A stretch of 64,000 nt of DNA, from assembly GCA_021324265.1 (NCBI GenBank), contig JAJPJK010000011.1, positions 53,727-117,726 of the forward strand, read 5' to 3'. The notes beneath the pieces were generated by a model. It searched no databases. It saw only the letters and a list, made by a program, of their open reading frames with translations, and was not told the origin of the DNA. Positions 1-8,452 of this stretch are shown here, one piece after another. The DNA is from Thermoproteota archaeon. Lineage in GTDB: Archaea; Thermoproteota; Thermoprotei; Gearchaeales; Gearchaeaceae. Every line of letters starts with the position of its first letter. Within the stretch, counting starts at the first letter, position 1. The position numbers and the translations under genes are program-made.

Positions 1-1
1 A

Positions 2-739
2 GATGAAGATCTTACAGGATACGAAAATATGATGCTTGCTGCAGCACTTTATGGAATACCCAAAAGTGTTGCTAAAGAAAGGACCGAAGAACTCCTAAAA
101 ATGGTTGAGCTAACAAATGCAGCAAATAGGAAGGTTGAAACTTATTCAGGCGGTATGAGAAGGAGATTAGAAATTGCAATGGGCTTAATCAACAGACCTC
201 GCATTTTATTTCTCGATGAACCTACGCTAGGGCTCGATGTCCAAACAAGAGCTGCAATCTGGTCCTACATAATGAAGTTAAAAGAAGAATATAATATGAC
301 TATATTCATGACCACACACTATCTCGAGGAAGCTGATGCTTATTGCGATAGAATTGCAATTATAGATAGAGGGAAAATCTTAAAGATCGGATCGCCTAAG
401 GAGCTGAAAGAGGGGCTTGGTGGAGACATCATAACTATACAGATAGCCAGCAACGCTGAAGACGCAATGAAGATAATATCTGTGCATAATGAAGTAACCG
501 ATGTTAAAGCTGAAAAGAATACTATAAGAATAAAAACGAAGAATGCGAGTGCTTTAGCGCCGGAATTAATAAAAGAGCTTTATCAAAAAGGTATAAATGT
601 GACAAGAATAGAAATTGTACAACCTTCATTAGATGAAGTATACTTGGAATACACAGGAAAGAGCTTAAGAGACGAACAAGTAGACTGGGAAGATATGTTC
701 ACGCTTAGAAGAACGTTAAGAAGAGCAAGGGGAGGTTAA
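2..739 (+). CDS. ABC-2 type transporter ATP-binding protein, 5' end cut by the window
   Basis: Nucleotide-binding subunit of an ABC exporter of the DrrA/CcmA type. The frame is open from base 2 (DEDLTGYENMM before the first in-track Met), so the Walker A part lies outside the window. Visible are the signature YSGGMRRRLEIAMG, Walker B ILFLDEPTLGLD and the switch histidine in TTHYLEEAD, followed by a C-terminal regulatory extension of about 100 residues as usual for drug/lipid exporters of this group. The matching ABC-2 permease is not adjacent; the nearest is 3.6 kb downstream (4326-5282). Family is certain, substrate unknown. Confidence 0.93.
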   Translation, partial: DEDLTGYENMMLAAALYGIPKSVAKERTEELLKMVELTNAANRKVETYSGGMRRRLEIAMGLINRPRILFLDEPTLGLDVQTRAAIWSYIMKLKEEYNMTIFMTTHYLEEADAYCDRIAIIDRGKILKIGSPKELKEGLGGDIITIQIASNAEDAMKIISVHNEVTDVKAEKNTIRIKTKNASALAPELIKELYQKGINVTRIEIVQPSLDEVYLEYTGKSLRDEQVDWEDMFTLRRTLRRARGG

Positions 740-787
740 GTAATTTTTCCTAAATTTAAATACAGATAATTTGATTTCTAAAATAAT

Positions 788-1627
788 ATGAGTTCATCCA
801 ATGAACGGGTTAAATTAGGAATAAATGATTTTCTTAAAGAAGCATTATTCATTGTTGAAGAAGCTAACAAGAAAAATATTCATTTAAGGATACTAGGAGC
901 GCTGGCAGTATACTTACATATTAGGGATAATCCTACCGCCTTAGGATTGCTTTCAAAGTTGGGTCGTGTTGATAAAGACACCTTATTTACAGACCTTGAT
1001 TTAATGGGATACAGCAAACAGCGTAAAGATGTATCGAAATTCTTTGAACAAATTGGATATTTTCCTGATAGAATGATAAATACTTTATTCGGAAACAAAA
1101 GGATGATCTTTTATCACCCAAAAGGCGATTTCCATGTAGATGTATTCTTCGATAAACTTGAATTTAGTCATGACGTAATTTTTGGTAATGATCCAAGCAA
1201 TGGAAGATTATCGTTGGATTATCCAACTATAAGTTTAACCGATCTCGTTCTAGAGAAAATACAAATTAATAAAATTAATAGAAAAGATTTGGTAGATCTA
1301 CTTCTCATCTTTGCGTCACATGATTTAGTAACTAAAGACACACAAAATCACGAAGAAATAAATGCAGAATACATTGCAAGTATATTGTCAGATGATTGGG
1401 GATTTTGGTATGATGCAGTTAATAATTTGAATAAATTGAAAAATTTTGCAAATAATTTAGGAGAAATTCAGAACGAATACTCTGCATATATTCAAAAAGC
1501 TAACGAAAATATCGATAAACTCCTAAAAATTATTGAAGAAAAGCCTAAATCAAAAAATTGGATAAAAAGATCAAAAGACGGAGTGAATAAACCTTGGTAT
1601 AGGGAAGTGGAAGAAGTAGTAAGATAG
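788..1627 (+). CDS. nucleotidyltransferase-fold protein
   Basis: 279 residues. The N-terminal part has the pattern LGALAVYLHI followed about 25 residues later by TDLDL, the G-x..D-x-D layout of DNA polymerase beta-like nucleotidyltransferases, and a further acidic strand (FHVDVFFDKL). It resembles the AbiEii-like/uncharacterised nucleotidyltransferase families; the second residue of the usual GS/GG motif is Ala here. The C-terminal third is helical, charged and Lys-rich. ATG start with an AT-rich upstream region and its own likely promoter. No partner antitoxin gene is next to it, so a toxin-antitoxin role cannot be claimed. Confidence 0.6.
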   Translation: MSSSNERVKLGINDFLKEALFIVEEANKKNIHLRILGALAVYLHIRDNPTALGLLSKLGRVDKDTLFTDLDLMGYSKQRKDVSKFFEQIGYFPDRMINTLFGNKRMIFYHPKGDFHVDVFFDKLEFSHDVIFGNDPSNGRLSLDYPTISLTDLVLEKIQINKINRKDLVDLLLIFASHDLVTKDTQNHEEINAEYIASILSDDWGFWYDAVNNLNKLKNFANNLGEIQNEYSAYIQKANENIDKLLKIIEEKPKSKNWIKRSKDGVNKPWYREVEEVVR

Positions 1628-1681
1628 TAATAAGAATAAATTATTCTAAAAGTTTTTATATTATATAATTATTTAGGCATT

Positions 1682-3280
1682 ATGGGAGAAAGTTCTAGTT
1701 CTATTTATGTAAGAAAATCTTCTGGTCTTATAAGGACAATATCCGGAAGAAGTGCCTTAATAGCCAATCTGATAGGCATGGGTATACTTGTTAATATATT
1801 TTGGGTATACTATGCATCAGCGCTCTATCCCAATGCTGATCTTCCTTCCACAGTCTTCATAGGCATGGCACTGAATTTATTGGTAGCTTATGCATACTGG
1901 ATGCTTGCCACAGCAATGCCTAGAACAGGAGGAGATTATGTATATGTCAGCAGAATATTCCATCCTGCAGTTGGATTTATGGAAAATTTAATGTTTGTTG
2001 TGTTAATGGTAACATGGGCAGGTCTCTTTCCGCAACTCATAGCTTCACAAGGAATGCAGATGATGTTTGCAAACCTTTACCTCGTTACAGGCAATAGCTA
2101 TTACCTTTCTGTTGCACAATGGCTCACAACTCAGTTCGCTCAGTTTATCATAGGCTTTGTTATCGTTACTTTAGTCATTCTTCTCAATTTTCTACCTGTA
2201 AAATGGATATTCAGAATTGTCACGGCGCTTTTCGTAATACAAGCAATCATCTATGTCTGGTTTGTTGCACAATTAGCCATGATTCCACATGACACGTTTG
2301 TAAGTGACTTCAACCAAAAATTTGGGGCAAACGCGTACCAGCAAGTATTGAATCTTGCAAAAAACAATTATCAGGTAGATTGGACTATAACTGCTGAAGG
2401 TACCTTTATAGGAATAGTTTATACCATGCTCAGCTATATAGGATACGCTAACAGCGCATACTTTGCTGGAGAAGTTAGGGGAGACCCTCGTTCTTCTCAA
2501 GGATTAGCGATATTTGGTTCTCCTATAATATTCTCTGTAATCATTTACATTTTATATTCAGTTATTTACAACACATTTGGACATGATTTCCTCGTAGCAT
2601 CATCAGTACTTTCACTTAATGGTGACCAAGGTTGGATCATGCCTGCCGCACCATCACCTGCACATCTCGTTGCGGTCATATCAAATGATCCGTTTTTCGT
2701 TTCCGTTGTACCTTTTGGCTTAGTACTGACATTCTTTGGATTTGCGCTCATATACTTCTTCGTACCTACAAGAAACATATTCGCATACGCTTTCGATAGA
2801 ATAATACCTACAAAAGTCGCAGAAGTTAATAGATATGGCATTCCATGGGTTGCAGTTCTAATATATGGTGTGATCGCTTACGTCTCTCTGTACCTTACAG
2901 TATACACACAAGTATTCAGCTATCTTTCCTATGCTAACTTCGGTTGGTGGCTATCTGTAGCAATTGTGATGTTCGCTGCCGCCAGCTTCCCATTCCTAAA
3001 GAAAGATATTTTTGAATCTTCGCCAAGAATCGTTAAGAGAAAATTAGGACCTATACCCGTTATAACTCTTGTAGGAATCATAGGTGGAATATTATCACTT
3101 TGGGTTTCTTATTCAACAATATTGCCCTCTTTCACAGGCGCACCGATAAATGCCGTTTATATCCTCTCAATACTATTGGTATACGTTATTGCTTTGCTTA
3201 TCTTCATAATATCCTACTTCATACAAAAAAGAAGAGGAGTACCAATGGAGCTAATAGGCAAAGAGTTACCTCCTACCTAG
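1682..3280 (+). CDS. APC-family amino acid permease
   Basis: 532 residues with about 12 hydrophobic segments. The N-terminal segment (IANLIGMGILVNIFW) and the TAMPRTGGDYVYVSR motif after the second segment are typical of the amino acid-polyamine-organocation superfamily, where this region carries the substrate-binding unwound helix. The C-terminus ends in a charged cytoplasmic tail (YFIQKRRGVPMEL). It acts in the cytoplasmic membrane as an amino acid/proton (or cation) symporter by family knowledge; substrate not readable. Its stop overlaps the stop region of the convergent phosphoesterase gene by four bases. Confidence 0.88.
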   Translation: MGESSSSIYVRKSSGLIRTISGRSALIANLIGMGILVNIFWVYYASALYPNADLPSTVFIGMALNLLVAYAYWMLATAMPRTGGDYVYVSRIFHPAVGFMENLMFVVLMVTWAGLFPQLIASQGMQMMFANLYLVTGNSYYLSVAQWLTTQFAQFIIGFVIVTLVILLNFLPVKWIFRIVTALFVIQAIIYVWFVAQLAMIPHDTFVSDFNQKFGANAYQQVLNLAKNNYQVDWTITAEGTFIGIVYTMLSYIGYANSAYFAGEVRGDPRSSQGLAIFGSPIIFSVIIYILYSVIYNTFGHDFLVASSVLSLNGDQGWIMPAAPSPAHLVAVISNDPFFVSVVPFGLVLTFFGFALIYFFVPTRNIFAYAFDRIIPTKVAEVNRYGIPWVAVLIYGVIAYVSLYLTVYTQVFSYLSYANFGWWLSVAIVMFAAASFPFLKKDIFESSPRIVKRKLGPIPVITLVGIIGGILSLWVSYSTILPSFTGAPINAVYILSILLVYVIALLIFIISYFIQKRRGVPMELIGKELPPT

Positions 3281-4230
3281 CCAGAAGTAAATAAAAAGCC
3301 TTCTAGTTTTTCTGCAGACATGATTAATATTAGACCATTGAGTATTCCTGTTGCATATTCGCTACCCGGATTAAAACAATGCGTTTGTTTAATCTTTGTA
3401 TAACCTTTAGATTCATGAATATGACCATGCAAACCAATAAAAGGCTGGTATTTTTCAATCGCTTTCCTTACAGCAATACTTCCTACATGAGTGAACTCAG
3501 GTTCACCGCCAGGAGTTAGTACAGGTCTTAAATCTTGATCAAGCTTCGGTGCAATGTCGAGGTGAGTATTGAAAGGAGGCACATGAATATTGAAAATCAT
3601 TCTTCTCGCTTCCCTTGCGCTACTTACTAAGGAATCAATTTTAGATTCGAGAATTTCTTCAGGTAAATCACCTGGGAGATTCCAAGGTGTTGGATTCGAG
3701 TAACCCAAGCTGAGCATTTCATGATATTCATCGACCCAAATTATTTTCTCATTAGGATAAATCACGAAATCAGACTCCTTTAGTACTTCTTCACAAACTT
3801 TAGGGTCATCATTGCCTGTATTTATAATGATTTTTGTACCTAAAGGCTTCAGCCTTTCTTCAGCGAGCCTACACCATTCAATCATATTTTCTTTAATTAG
3901 TTCTAGGAAGATTCGATCAAGTTTATCTTTATCCCTTAATAGCTCTTGCCATTCCTCTTTTTCAATGATTATAGGATAATCCCCTTGTGAACGGATTGCT
4001 CTCTTTATCTCAACCAACTTTTCTTCATTTTCTGCCTTCATCACATTTCCCTTAACTTCCGCTTCAAAAGAATTCCCCTTTTTGAAAACCGGCACTAGAG
4101 CTTTACCAGCAATATCCCCTCCTATAATTAACACTTGGGCGCCATATACTTTCGCAGCATTAAGAAATTTGAGGTATAGCTTATCAGAGCCGTGTATATC
4201 TGAGACGAAAAAGATTCTTGTTTTTCCCAT
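3277..4230 (-). CDS. calcineurin-like metallophosphoesterase
   Basis: 317 residues. Conserved dinuclear-metal motifs appear in order: FVSDIHGS near the N-terminus (DxH), IIGGDIAG (GD), NTGNDD (GND), NIHVPP and GLHGHIHES (GHxH). This is the full metal-ligand set of the calcineurin-like phosphoesterases, so it should be an active phosphohydrolase in the cytoplasm. A charged insert of about 60 residues (FKKGNSFEAEVKGN onward) sits between the second and third motifs. Substrate cannot be inferred. Monocistronic, convergent with the permease. Confidence 0.88.
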   Translation of the reverse strand: MGKTRIFFVSDIHGSDKLYLKFLNAAKVYGAQVLIIGGDIAGKALVPVFKKGNSFEAEVKGNVMKAENEEKLVEIKRAIRSQGDYPIIIEKEEWQELLRDKDKLDRIFLELIKENMIEWCRLAEERLKPLGTKIIINTGNDDPKVCEEVLKESDFVIYPNEKIIWVDEYHEMLSLGYSNPTPWNLPGDLPEEILESKIDSLVSSAREARRMIFNIHVPPFNTHLDIAPKLDQDLRPVLTPGGEPEFTHVGSIAVRKAIEKYQPFIGLHGHIHESKGYTKIKQTHCFNPGSEYATGILNGLILIMSAEKLEGFLFTSG

Positions 4231-4282
4231 ATCATGGTTAGTGGTTTTTCAAATAAATATCTAAAATCACGTTGAGATAAGG

Positions 4283-4327
4283 CAAAGATTTAAATACCTG
4301 TATCGATATCGATATCGATGTCGATAT
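4283..4327 (+). promoter_or_regulatory. promoter with four hexamer repeats before the ABC-2 permease start
   Basis: A BRE-like gcaaag and TATA box (tttaaata, 4289-4296) are followed by four head-to-tail hexamers, atcgat three times then gtcgat (4302-4325), ending directly at the ATG (4326). With initiation about 25 bases after the TATA box, the mRNA would be leaderless and the repeats would cover the start site. The run is nearly palindromic (TATCGATA units), so it could be an operator; the regulator is unknown. Confidence 0.6.
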
Positions 4328-5282
4328 GTGGAAGTCTAGAATAAGGAAAGTTGTTGAAGATGTGAAAACACTAAAGGATATTAAGAAGGTTGGAAGTAAT
4401 CAACGTTTGATGAAAGAACAACAAAATCTTGGATATTTACACGGGATATGGGCTCTAACAAATAGAGAACTCAAAAAATGGTATAAAGCGCCCGTCATTT
4501 TAATCATTTCATTGATTCAACCTATAGCTTGGCTATTGTTATTCGGAAAGTCTATGAATCTTGGATCGATGTTTTCAAGTTCTGGATTCAATATTCCTGG
4601 CCTTAATATTCCAAAGCAAGTAATCGATCAAATTGCAAACCAGATATTGCTCGAGAGATTCGGAACTACGGACTATTTTTCATATTTGGCAGTTGGAATG
4701 GTAGCATTTATCATGCTCTTTACAGCGATGAGTAGCGGTATGACAATAGTATGGGATAGAAGATTGGGGTTTTTAAATAAGCTATTAACAACACCTATAT
4801 CCAGAGCAACAATTGTTTTCAGTAAAACTCTCTCTTCTGTCCTTAGAGCGCTGACTCAGGCTACAATAGTTTTGATAGTAGCTACTCTCCTCGGTATGCA
4901 ATTCAAGGCTGGTTTTGGAGTCTTAGATTTGTTGCTCTCGTATGCAGCACTTTTCTTAATGGCAATGGGGTTAGCTTCTTTATTCATAATGCTTGCAATT
5001 AGGGCTACGAGTTGGGAATCTCAGATGGCAGTGATGAACTTGCTTAATCTGCCGCTAATGTTTGCTAGCAATGCCTTTTATCCAATTAGCACCATGCCTT
5101 CATGGCTTCAACCTGTAGCTTATATTAACCCTATAACCTATACCAATGATATTTTGAGGCAATTGATGCTTGGAGCTACAGGAATAAAAAGCCTTGCATT
5201 CGATTTCATGTATCTTAGTGCCTTCGGTATATTGTTTACTGCAATTGGAATGATACTTTCCTGGAGATACTTAAGCAAATAA
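4326..5282 (+). CDS. ABC-2 type transporter permease
   Basis: 318 residues with a cytoplasmic N-terminus of about 45 residues and six hydrophobic segments. The conserved ABC-2 signatures are readable: WDRRLGFLNKLLTTPISR after the second segment and MFASNAFYPISTMPSWLQ before the last, as in DrrB-like exporters of drugs or lipids. A long extracellular loop follows the first segment. It probably works with the ATPase at the left end of the window, although four kilobases and three genes lie between. The start is fixed by the leaderless promoter immediately upstream. Confidence 0.9.
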   Translation: MWKSRIRKVVEDVKTLKDIKKVGSNQRLMKEQQNLGYLHGIWALTNRELKKWYKAPVILIISLIQPIAWLLLFGKSMNLGSMFSSSGFNIPGLNIPKQVIDQIANQILLERFGTTDYFSYLAVGMVAFIMLFTAMSSGMTIVWDRRLGFLNKLLTTPISRATIVFSKTLSSVLRALTQATIVLIVATLLGMQFKAGFGVLDLLLSYAALFLMAMGLASLFIMLAIRATSWESQMAVMNLLNLPLMFASNAFYPISTMPSWLQPVAYINPITYTNDILRQLMLGATGIKSLAFDFMYLSAFGILFTAIGMILSWRYLSK

Positions 5283-6275
5283 TCAAAATAGGAGACGTCT
5301 TTTTCCCTCAGTTCTTATTTTTCTTATAGTTTCTCCATCAATATTTCTAGCATTCAAACCAAATGCTTTGAAAATATCTTTTTCGAAATCATATTCAGTA
5401 TAAATTGAGTTGCGGTTTAGCAACATATTCGCTTCATCCAAGGAGCTCGCATTTAAAACTAATCCTGCTAGTTTATTCATCTCAAATACCTTTACTGGAT
5501 CAAGAAAGAACATTACCGCAGAAGCAGGTGTTACGAATACGTTTCTGGTATTTTTCCTAATTTTAACCTCCCCATATAATCCAAAAAATGCCTCTAACGG
5601 AATTCTGGATGCCTCACTTTCAGCATCTTCTAGGATAAGCTTAACTTTAGATGCTGTATTGAGATCATAACCTTTTATATCGATTAAGCCTCCTCCTCTT
5701 GCTATTTCGCTTACAAGCTTTAGAAAATAATCATGCCCCAATTCTCCGTCACTTCCACATCCTATAACTCCCAGAATGGCATTGATTCCTACTTGCCTTA
5801 ATATGTATAGTGCGGCCAAAGAAATAGCATCTATTAAGGGGCTCATAATAGTCTCTTCATCTCCTCTAGTCATCATATCGCCGCCTGCATCGACTCCAAT
5901 GACTAGATCTATACCTTCTTTCCTGACCAACCCTTCTATACAGTTTGCTAAATGCCTAGGACCTAATCTGTTATTCAACGCATAACCTTTTTGTAAATTT
6001 AAAGATCTGATAACTTTCACCAGCGTGGGAGTCACTATGTTTCCAGCCCTATTGGCGAAAGTATCTGTATTGAGAAGGAAAACACAATCATTGATCCTTA
6101 CTGCATTTCTTAACTCTTCAAAATTGATTGGGCCTGGAACAGGATCTATAACATATCTTTCCCAAATAATTGATCCAATAAGCGTCTCATACCCCAATTT
6201 TCTATAATATTCCATAGCTAACACGCAAGAAATCACATCGCCTGCTCCACCTGCACCAAATATCAAAGCTTTCAT
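5283..6275 (-). CDS. DUF1152 family protein
   Basis: 330 residues. The N-terminus ALIFGAGGAGDVISC looks like a nucleotide/dinucleotide-binding glycine loop, and VIGVDAGGDMMTRGDEE in the middle is the recognisable core of the DUF1152 family (archaeal and some bacterial proteins of unknown function). The stop codon abuts that of the convergent permease. It is separated by six bases from the nitrilase-family gene upstream, so the two, and likely the thioesterase before it, form one operon. No function is established. Confidence 0.75.
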   Translation of the reverse strand: MKALIFGAGGAGDVISCVLAMEYYRKLGYETLIGSIIWERYVIDPVPGPINFEELRNAVRINDCVFLLNTDTFANRAGNIVTPTLVKVIRSLNLQKGYALNNRLGPRHLANCIEGLVRKEGIDLVIGVDAGGDMMTRGDEETIMSPLIDAISLAALYILRQVGINAILGVIGCGSDGELGHDYFLKLVSEIARGGGLIDIKGYDLNTASKVKLILEDAESEASRIPLEAFFGLYGEVKIRKNTRNVFVTPASAVMFFLDPVKVFEMNKLAGLVLNASSLDEANMLLNRNSIYTEYDFEKDIFKAFGLNARNIDGETIRKIRTEGKRRLLF

Positions 6276-6281
6276 TGTAAC

Positions 6282-7040
6282 CTAGCCTAGTAACGGGCCA
6301 TATGTAGAGACCCGTCTTGCACCCAATCTAGCTTTTCTATGATCCTCAATAGCTTTTGGATCTACATCATAAATCGCAAAACCTTCCTCATCTTTTGCAG
6401 CACTCGCTATAAACGGAATAACAACATCCTCTTCAATCTGAAAATCTACTACAAAACTATTACCCAAAAAATTCGGGGGTATCAAAGCCAAACTACTTGC
6501 TATATGTACACGATTTTCAAGTGCTCTAGTCATAACATAAAGCTTCCACGGATCAAAGCCTTGTTTTTTAATCCTAGCTGGCGCAAAGATAATTTCTGCT
6601 CCCTTTAATGTCAATATTCTTATGACTTCAGGATATACGAGATCGTGACATATCGAAATCCCTATTTTTATATCCTTGAATCTAAAAACTTCGTAACTGC
6701 TACCAGCTTTTGCAACCTCATTTTCTGCGCCAAAGAGATGGACCTTTTTCTGTTCGCCGATAATCTCTCCATTTTCATCTATTAGAAAGCTACCTATTTC
6801 TATATTATCTCCATTCTCTATATAGTTTCCGCCTGTTATTATACCTATCCCTGATCTCCTTGCCTCCTTCCTTAATTCTTCAAGAATAGGATAGAAGTTA
6901 TAAGAAATTATCCAATGTTCGGGTAAACATGCCAATTCAACTCCATAGCTAGCTGCTTCTTTGATTAACTTTAACGCTCTATTTAAAACTTCTTCTTTAC
7001 TTCCTCGCGAATCAGGTTGAATAAGCGAAATCCTGAGCAT
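6282..7040 (-). CDS. carbon-nitrogen hydrolase (nitrilase superfamily)
   Basis: 252 residues, the usual length for a single nitrilase domain. The catalytic triad is present: Glu in LPEHW, Lys in EQKKVHLFG and Cys in GISICHDLVYPE. These enzymes hydrolyse amides or nitriles through a thioester; the fold resembles omega-amidase or N-carbamoyl hydrolase branches, but the substrate is not readable. It lies between the DUF1152 gene (6 bases downstream) and a thioesterase gene (11 bases upstream), all on the minus strand. Confidence 0.88.
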   Translation of the reverse strand: MLRISLIQPDSRGSKEEVLNRALKLIKEAASYGVELACLPEHWIISYNFYPILEELRKEARRSGIGIITGGNYIENGDNIEIGSFLIDENGEIIGEQKKVHLFGAENEVAKAGSSYEVFRFKDIKIGISICHDLVYPEVIRILTLKGAEIIFAPARIKKQGFDPWKLYVMTRALENRVHIASSLALIPPNFLGNSFVVDFQIEEDVVIPFIASAAKDEEGFAIYDVDPKAIEDHRKARLGARRVSTYGPLLG

Positions 7041-7051
7041 CGTTCAGTAAA

Positions 7052-7456
7052 TCAACTTTCACTCATATATTTTCTCAGACTAGTTTTCCACTCCTCTGGA
7101 ATCAATACAGGATTACCATGATTATCTACTAATACATCTCTTACATAACCATGAGCGGCAATCCTTCCATCCTCTTTCAGTATTTTATGTCTATAATTGA
7201 TGCTTGTTCTACCAATCTTCTCTATCCATGTGAATATAGAAATATGTTCATCCAAGTTAATCGGTGCCAAATATCTACAGTTTACCTCTGCACAAAGAAA
7301 CTGATATCCTAACCTTTTCAATTCTTTGAATGTAATTTTTGCTTCTTTCAACAATTCTATCCTTGCAATATCGAAGTAAACTAAATAATTTGCATAATAA
7401 ACTATTCCTAATGCATCTGTTTCAGATAACCGTACAGTTAGTTTTAACTCATGCAT
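7052..7456 (-). CDS. hotdog-fold acyl-CoA thioesterase, YbgC/FcbC type
   Basis: 134 residues, normal for the family. The motif SETDALGIVYYANYLVYFDIAR matches the 4-hydroxybenzoyl-CoA thioesterase active site (Asp within DxxGIVYYxxY) and the long helix after it. The rest is the expected beta sheet (ISIFTWIEKIG...). It should hydrolyse acyl-CoA thioesters in the cytoplasm. First gene of a likely three-gene minus-strand operon with the nitrilase-family and DUF1152 genes. Confidence 0.85.
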   Translation of the reverse strand: MHELKLTVRLSETDALGIVYYANYLVYFDIARIELLKEAKITFKELKRLGYQFLCAEVNCRYLAPINLDEHISIFTWIEKIGRTSINYRHKILKEDGRIAAHGYVRDVLVDNHGNPVLIPEEWKTSLRKYMSES

Positions 7457-7610
7457 ATTTTTTCTTATTTTTCCAAAATATTAAACTTGAAACCTAGAGA
7501 TAAGAATATAGAGCTAATGAAGAATATCTATTCCAAAATGGAAATGTATACAAATCATTAATCAATATCTATATATGAATGATTATTATATAAACTATAT
7601 ATTAATAAAA

Positions 7611-7644
7611 AAATTTATATAATAAAAATTATTCTATATCACAT
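7611..7644 (+). promoter_or_regulatory. promoter of the truncated binding-protein gene
   Basis: The 188-base gap 7457-7644 is extremely AT-rich. The clearest element is a TATA-like aatttatataat (7611-7622) centred about 28 bases before the ATG at 7645, which predicts a leaderless or near-leaderless mRNA. Nothing else is recognisable in the gap. Confidence 0.4.
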
Positions 7645-8175
7645 ATGAGAGAAGGAAGCGCTATTTCTAGAGGTATGGCTATAATAATAGCAATAATTGT
7701 AATTGCAGCAGTAGGAGTTGGGGCATATGTTATATACTATTACCCCAGTTCTGATGGACAAACAAACGTTCCAGCAGGAATAAAGATTGGATTATTAACC
7801 CATAGGACAGGAGCCTCATCTCCAACAGGACAAGATATAGAACGTGGTTTCACCTTGGCGGTTGAAGAAATAAACGCTGCAGGAGGTGTCTATGTAGCAC
7901 AGTATAATAAGAACTTAACTCTAATTCCTTACATAGAAGATCAACAAAGTTCACAGCAAGGAACTATTGATGCAGCAAATAAATTAATCAATCAAGATAA
8001 AGTTGACATTATAGTAGGAGGCTTCGGAAGCGCTTTCATATATGCTGCTCAACCTGTGATAGCTCAGACAGGTGTTCCATTTACTCCCGTAACAGGGTTA
8101 AGAAATCTTATAGGAGGAGTTTGCGAATTGACCAGTATGCGCTTCATATCAATAATTAATTTATCTCACGCTTAA
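7645..8175 (+). pseudogene. truncated branched-chain amino-acid-type ABC substrate-binding protein
   Basis: 176 residues. The N-terminus (SAISRGMAIII...) is a pilin-like class III signal: short basic head followed directly by a hydrophobic stretch. Next come the first strands of a type 1 periplasmic binding fold: KIGLLTHRTGASSPTGQDIERG, EEINAAGG, and DKVDIIVGGFGSAF. Binding proteins of this LivJ-like family run to about 400 residues; this frame stops after about 140 residues of the mature domain, in a tail (CELTSMRFISIINL) that does not look like the family. No permease or ATPase genes follow. I read it as a 3'-deleted remnant. Confidence 0.7.
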
Positions 8176-8181
8176 AAACAC

Positions 8182-8230
8182 TCAGCAGACCATCGTCTCC
8201 TCATTAATTTGGAAGCTAATTTTTCATCAT
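8182..8230 (-). ncRNA. candidate C/D box guide RNA
   Basis: On the minus strand the order is C box ATGATGA (8224-8230, perfect RTGATGA), 12-base guide aaaattagcttc, a degenerate D' (CAAA), 3-base spacer, C' ATGAGGA (one mismatch), 12-base guide gacgatggtctg, D box CTGA (8182-8185, perfect). The 7-12-4-3-7-12-4 spacing is that of archaeal C/D box RNAs. A TATA-like attaaaaatatt lies about 35 bases upstream on the same strand. The rest of the 8176-8452 gap is AT-rich with no further feature. Targets not identified. Confidence 0.5.
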
Positions 8231-8452
8231 TGTGTGTTTTTTAATTAGTATTCGTGATTAATATTTTTAATGGTATTCAAGATAGAGACCTTAATGTAAT
8301 AAAAATTAATAAGTTATCCGAAGCTTAAAAGCAGAATCCCTATAAAAACTATAAATATTATTGATAAAAATTGATAATTTACTGAAGATTTTATAATTCG
8401 TCTATCATAAACTAACTTAAAGAATTTATTGTGTGAATAAGTATTATAGCTT

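Noticed and set aside
8194-8207. Shared cgtytcytcattaa between 8194-8207 and 29795-29808, first suspected as a mobile-element end.
   Set aside because: The similarity is explained by both carrying the antisense of a C-like box and guide border in the candidate C/D RNAs; no terminal repeats or transposase remnant are near.
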